From positions 1-6,235 of the forward strand of contig JAIOTM010000095.1 in the NCBI GenBank assembly GCA_021106755.1: a stretch of 6,235 bases of DNA, given 5' to 3'. Each line of letters opens with the position of its first letter. Position 1 is the stretch's first letter. This DNA comes from Candidatus Cloacimonadota bacterium. Its GTDB lineage: Bacteria; Cloacimonadota; Cloacimonadia; Cloacimonadales; JAIOQZ01. Of this stretch, positions 5,483 to 6,235 are shown one piece after another. Below the pieces are notes generated by a model, which saw nothing but the letters and a program-made list of their open reading frames with translations, was not told the DNA's origin and searched no databases. The position numbers and the translations under genes are program-made.

Positions 5483-6235
5483 ATGTTTGGTGATCTTACT
5501 AACAGGTTGGAATCAGTTTTCAAAAAGCTTCGCGGACAGGGAAAGCTTAGTGAAAAGAATATCAAAGATGCTTTACGGGAAGTCCGGCGCGCATTGTTGG
5601 AAGCCGATGTCAACTTCAAGATAGCCAAGCAGTTTATTGTACAAGTTCAGGAGCGAGCTGTTGGTCAGGAGGTGATGAAAAGCGTCACTCCTGGGCAACA
5701 GGTTGTAAAAATTGTCCACGATGAGTTAGTCGGGTTGATGGGTGAATCCGCTATTGATTTGAAGATGCCGGACAACCGTCTGAATAAAATTATGATGGTC
5801 GGTCTGCAAGGTTCTGGAAAAACCACTACCTGTGCCAAGTTGGCGGCTTACTTCCGTAAAAAAGGTTTCAAACCTGTGCTTGTCGCGTGTGATGTACACA
5901 GACCAGCCGCGGTTCACCAGTTGCAGGTACTTGGCAAACAACTTGATATTCCGGTAATTTCCGCTGAGACAAAAAATGTGGTGAAAATCGCCAAACAGGC
6001 TCTTACATACGCGGAACAACACCTGACCAGTATGCTTATCTTTGATACTGCTGGTCGATTGCATATAGACGCGGAAATGATGAAGGAAGTAACAGAGTTA
6101 AAGAAACTTGTTCAGCCTCATCATATCTTTTTCGTAGCCGATGCCACTTCCGGGCAGGATGCTGTTAATGTTGCGCGGGAGTTTAATAATCAGTTGTCAT
6201 TTACGGGAACAATTCTCACCAAGATGGATGGAGAT
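5483..6235 (+). CDS. ffh: Signal recognition particle GTPase Ffh (5' part, cut by window end)
   Basis: Ffh is the protein subunit of the bacterial SRP. It binds 4.5S RNA and signal sequences and delivers ribosomes to FtsY at the membrane. The 251 residues present include the N domain (about 1-90) with ALREVRRALLEADVNF (30-45) and VGQEVMKSVTPGQQV (60-74), and the start of the G domain. G1 is GLQGSGKTT (107-115), the DVHRPAA box lies at 137-143, G3 is DTAGRLHID (188-196), the GQDAVNVA stretch at 224-231, and G4 is TKMDGD at the window edge. The RNA-binding M domain is beyond the window. His139 stands where Tyr is usual in DVYRPAA, a mild change. The ATG has GGAG at 5470-5473 inside rpe with a 9-nt spacer, giving the family's standard MF-L N-terminus. 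Confidence 0.97.
   Translation, partial: MFGDLTNRLESVFKKLRGQGKLSEKNIKDALREVRRALLEADVNFKIAKQFIVQVQERAVGQEVMKSVTPGQQVVKIVHDELVGLMGESAIDLKMPDNRLNKIMMVGLQGSGKTTTCAKLAAYFRKKGFKPVLVACDVHRPAAVHQLQVLGKQLDIPVISAETKNVVKIAKQALTYAEQHLTSMLIFDTAGRLHIDAEMMKEVTELKKLVQPHHIFFVADATSGQDAVNVAREFNNQLSFTGTILTKMDGD

Noticed and set aside
5726..6064. - strand open frame opposite ffh
   Set aside because: It is antisense to the conserved G domain coding sequence and has no supporting motif.

Overview
The window is a fully collinear stretch of a bacterial chromosome. Every supportable gene lies on the + strand, and nothing convincing is coded on the - strand. It is a housekeeping block for translation, single-stranded DNA handling, replication and protein targeting. 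In order it holds: the last 32 codons of prs, rplY (L25/Ctc), pth, a 74-nt leader, rpsF (S6), ssb, rpsR (S18), a DUF2232/YybS-like membrane protein, rplI (L9), an unrecognised six-helix membrane protein, a DUF721/DciA-like gene, rpe, and the first 251 codons of ffh. Apart from the leader, gaps run from overlaps to about 17 nt, and no intrinsic terminator is visible. This is what one long transcript or a chain of co-transcribed units would look like.

The organism is probably a free-living Gram-negative-type bacterium, possibly from the FCB superphylum or a neighbouring candidate phylum (Cloacimonadota- or Marinimicrobia-like). The hints are moderately AT-rich DNA, the prs-rplY-pth and rpsF-ssb-rpsR-DUF2232-rplI order, the SSB N-terminus with its GRLTRDPELRYT block, and the use of DciA. 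This placement rests on pattern memory, not on a search, and is weak.

Region 1 (1-1331): prs, rplY and pth, an arrangement common in many bacteria, covering nucleotide precursor supply, 5S rRNA-associated L25 and peptidyl-tRNA recycling. Region 2 (1332-2404): the S6-SSB-S18 operon. Its leader can fold into a 14-bp hairpin. The hairpin stacks on a helix that occludes the rpsF Shine-Dalgarno sequence, with a CCG-containing bulge between them. This resembles the known S6:S18 autoregulatory leader and is the most interesting element here. Region 3 (2405-4510): L9 flanked by two polytopic membrane proteins. The first of these lacks a canonical start codon at the expected place. Region 4 (4511-6235): a minimal DciA helicase-loader domain, ribulose-phosphate 3-epimerase and the SRP GTPase Ffh, cut by the window edge.

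No mobile element, CRISPR array, tRNA or rRNA was seen, and no gene-free stretch exceeds 300 bases. I did not find an undescribed multi-gene system. The observations worth following up are the rpsF leader, the non-canonical start of the DUF2232 gene, the unknown membrane protein beside dciA, and simple-sequence tracts in rplY, rplI and dciA.
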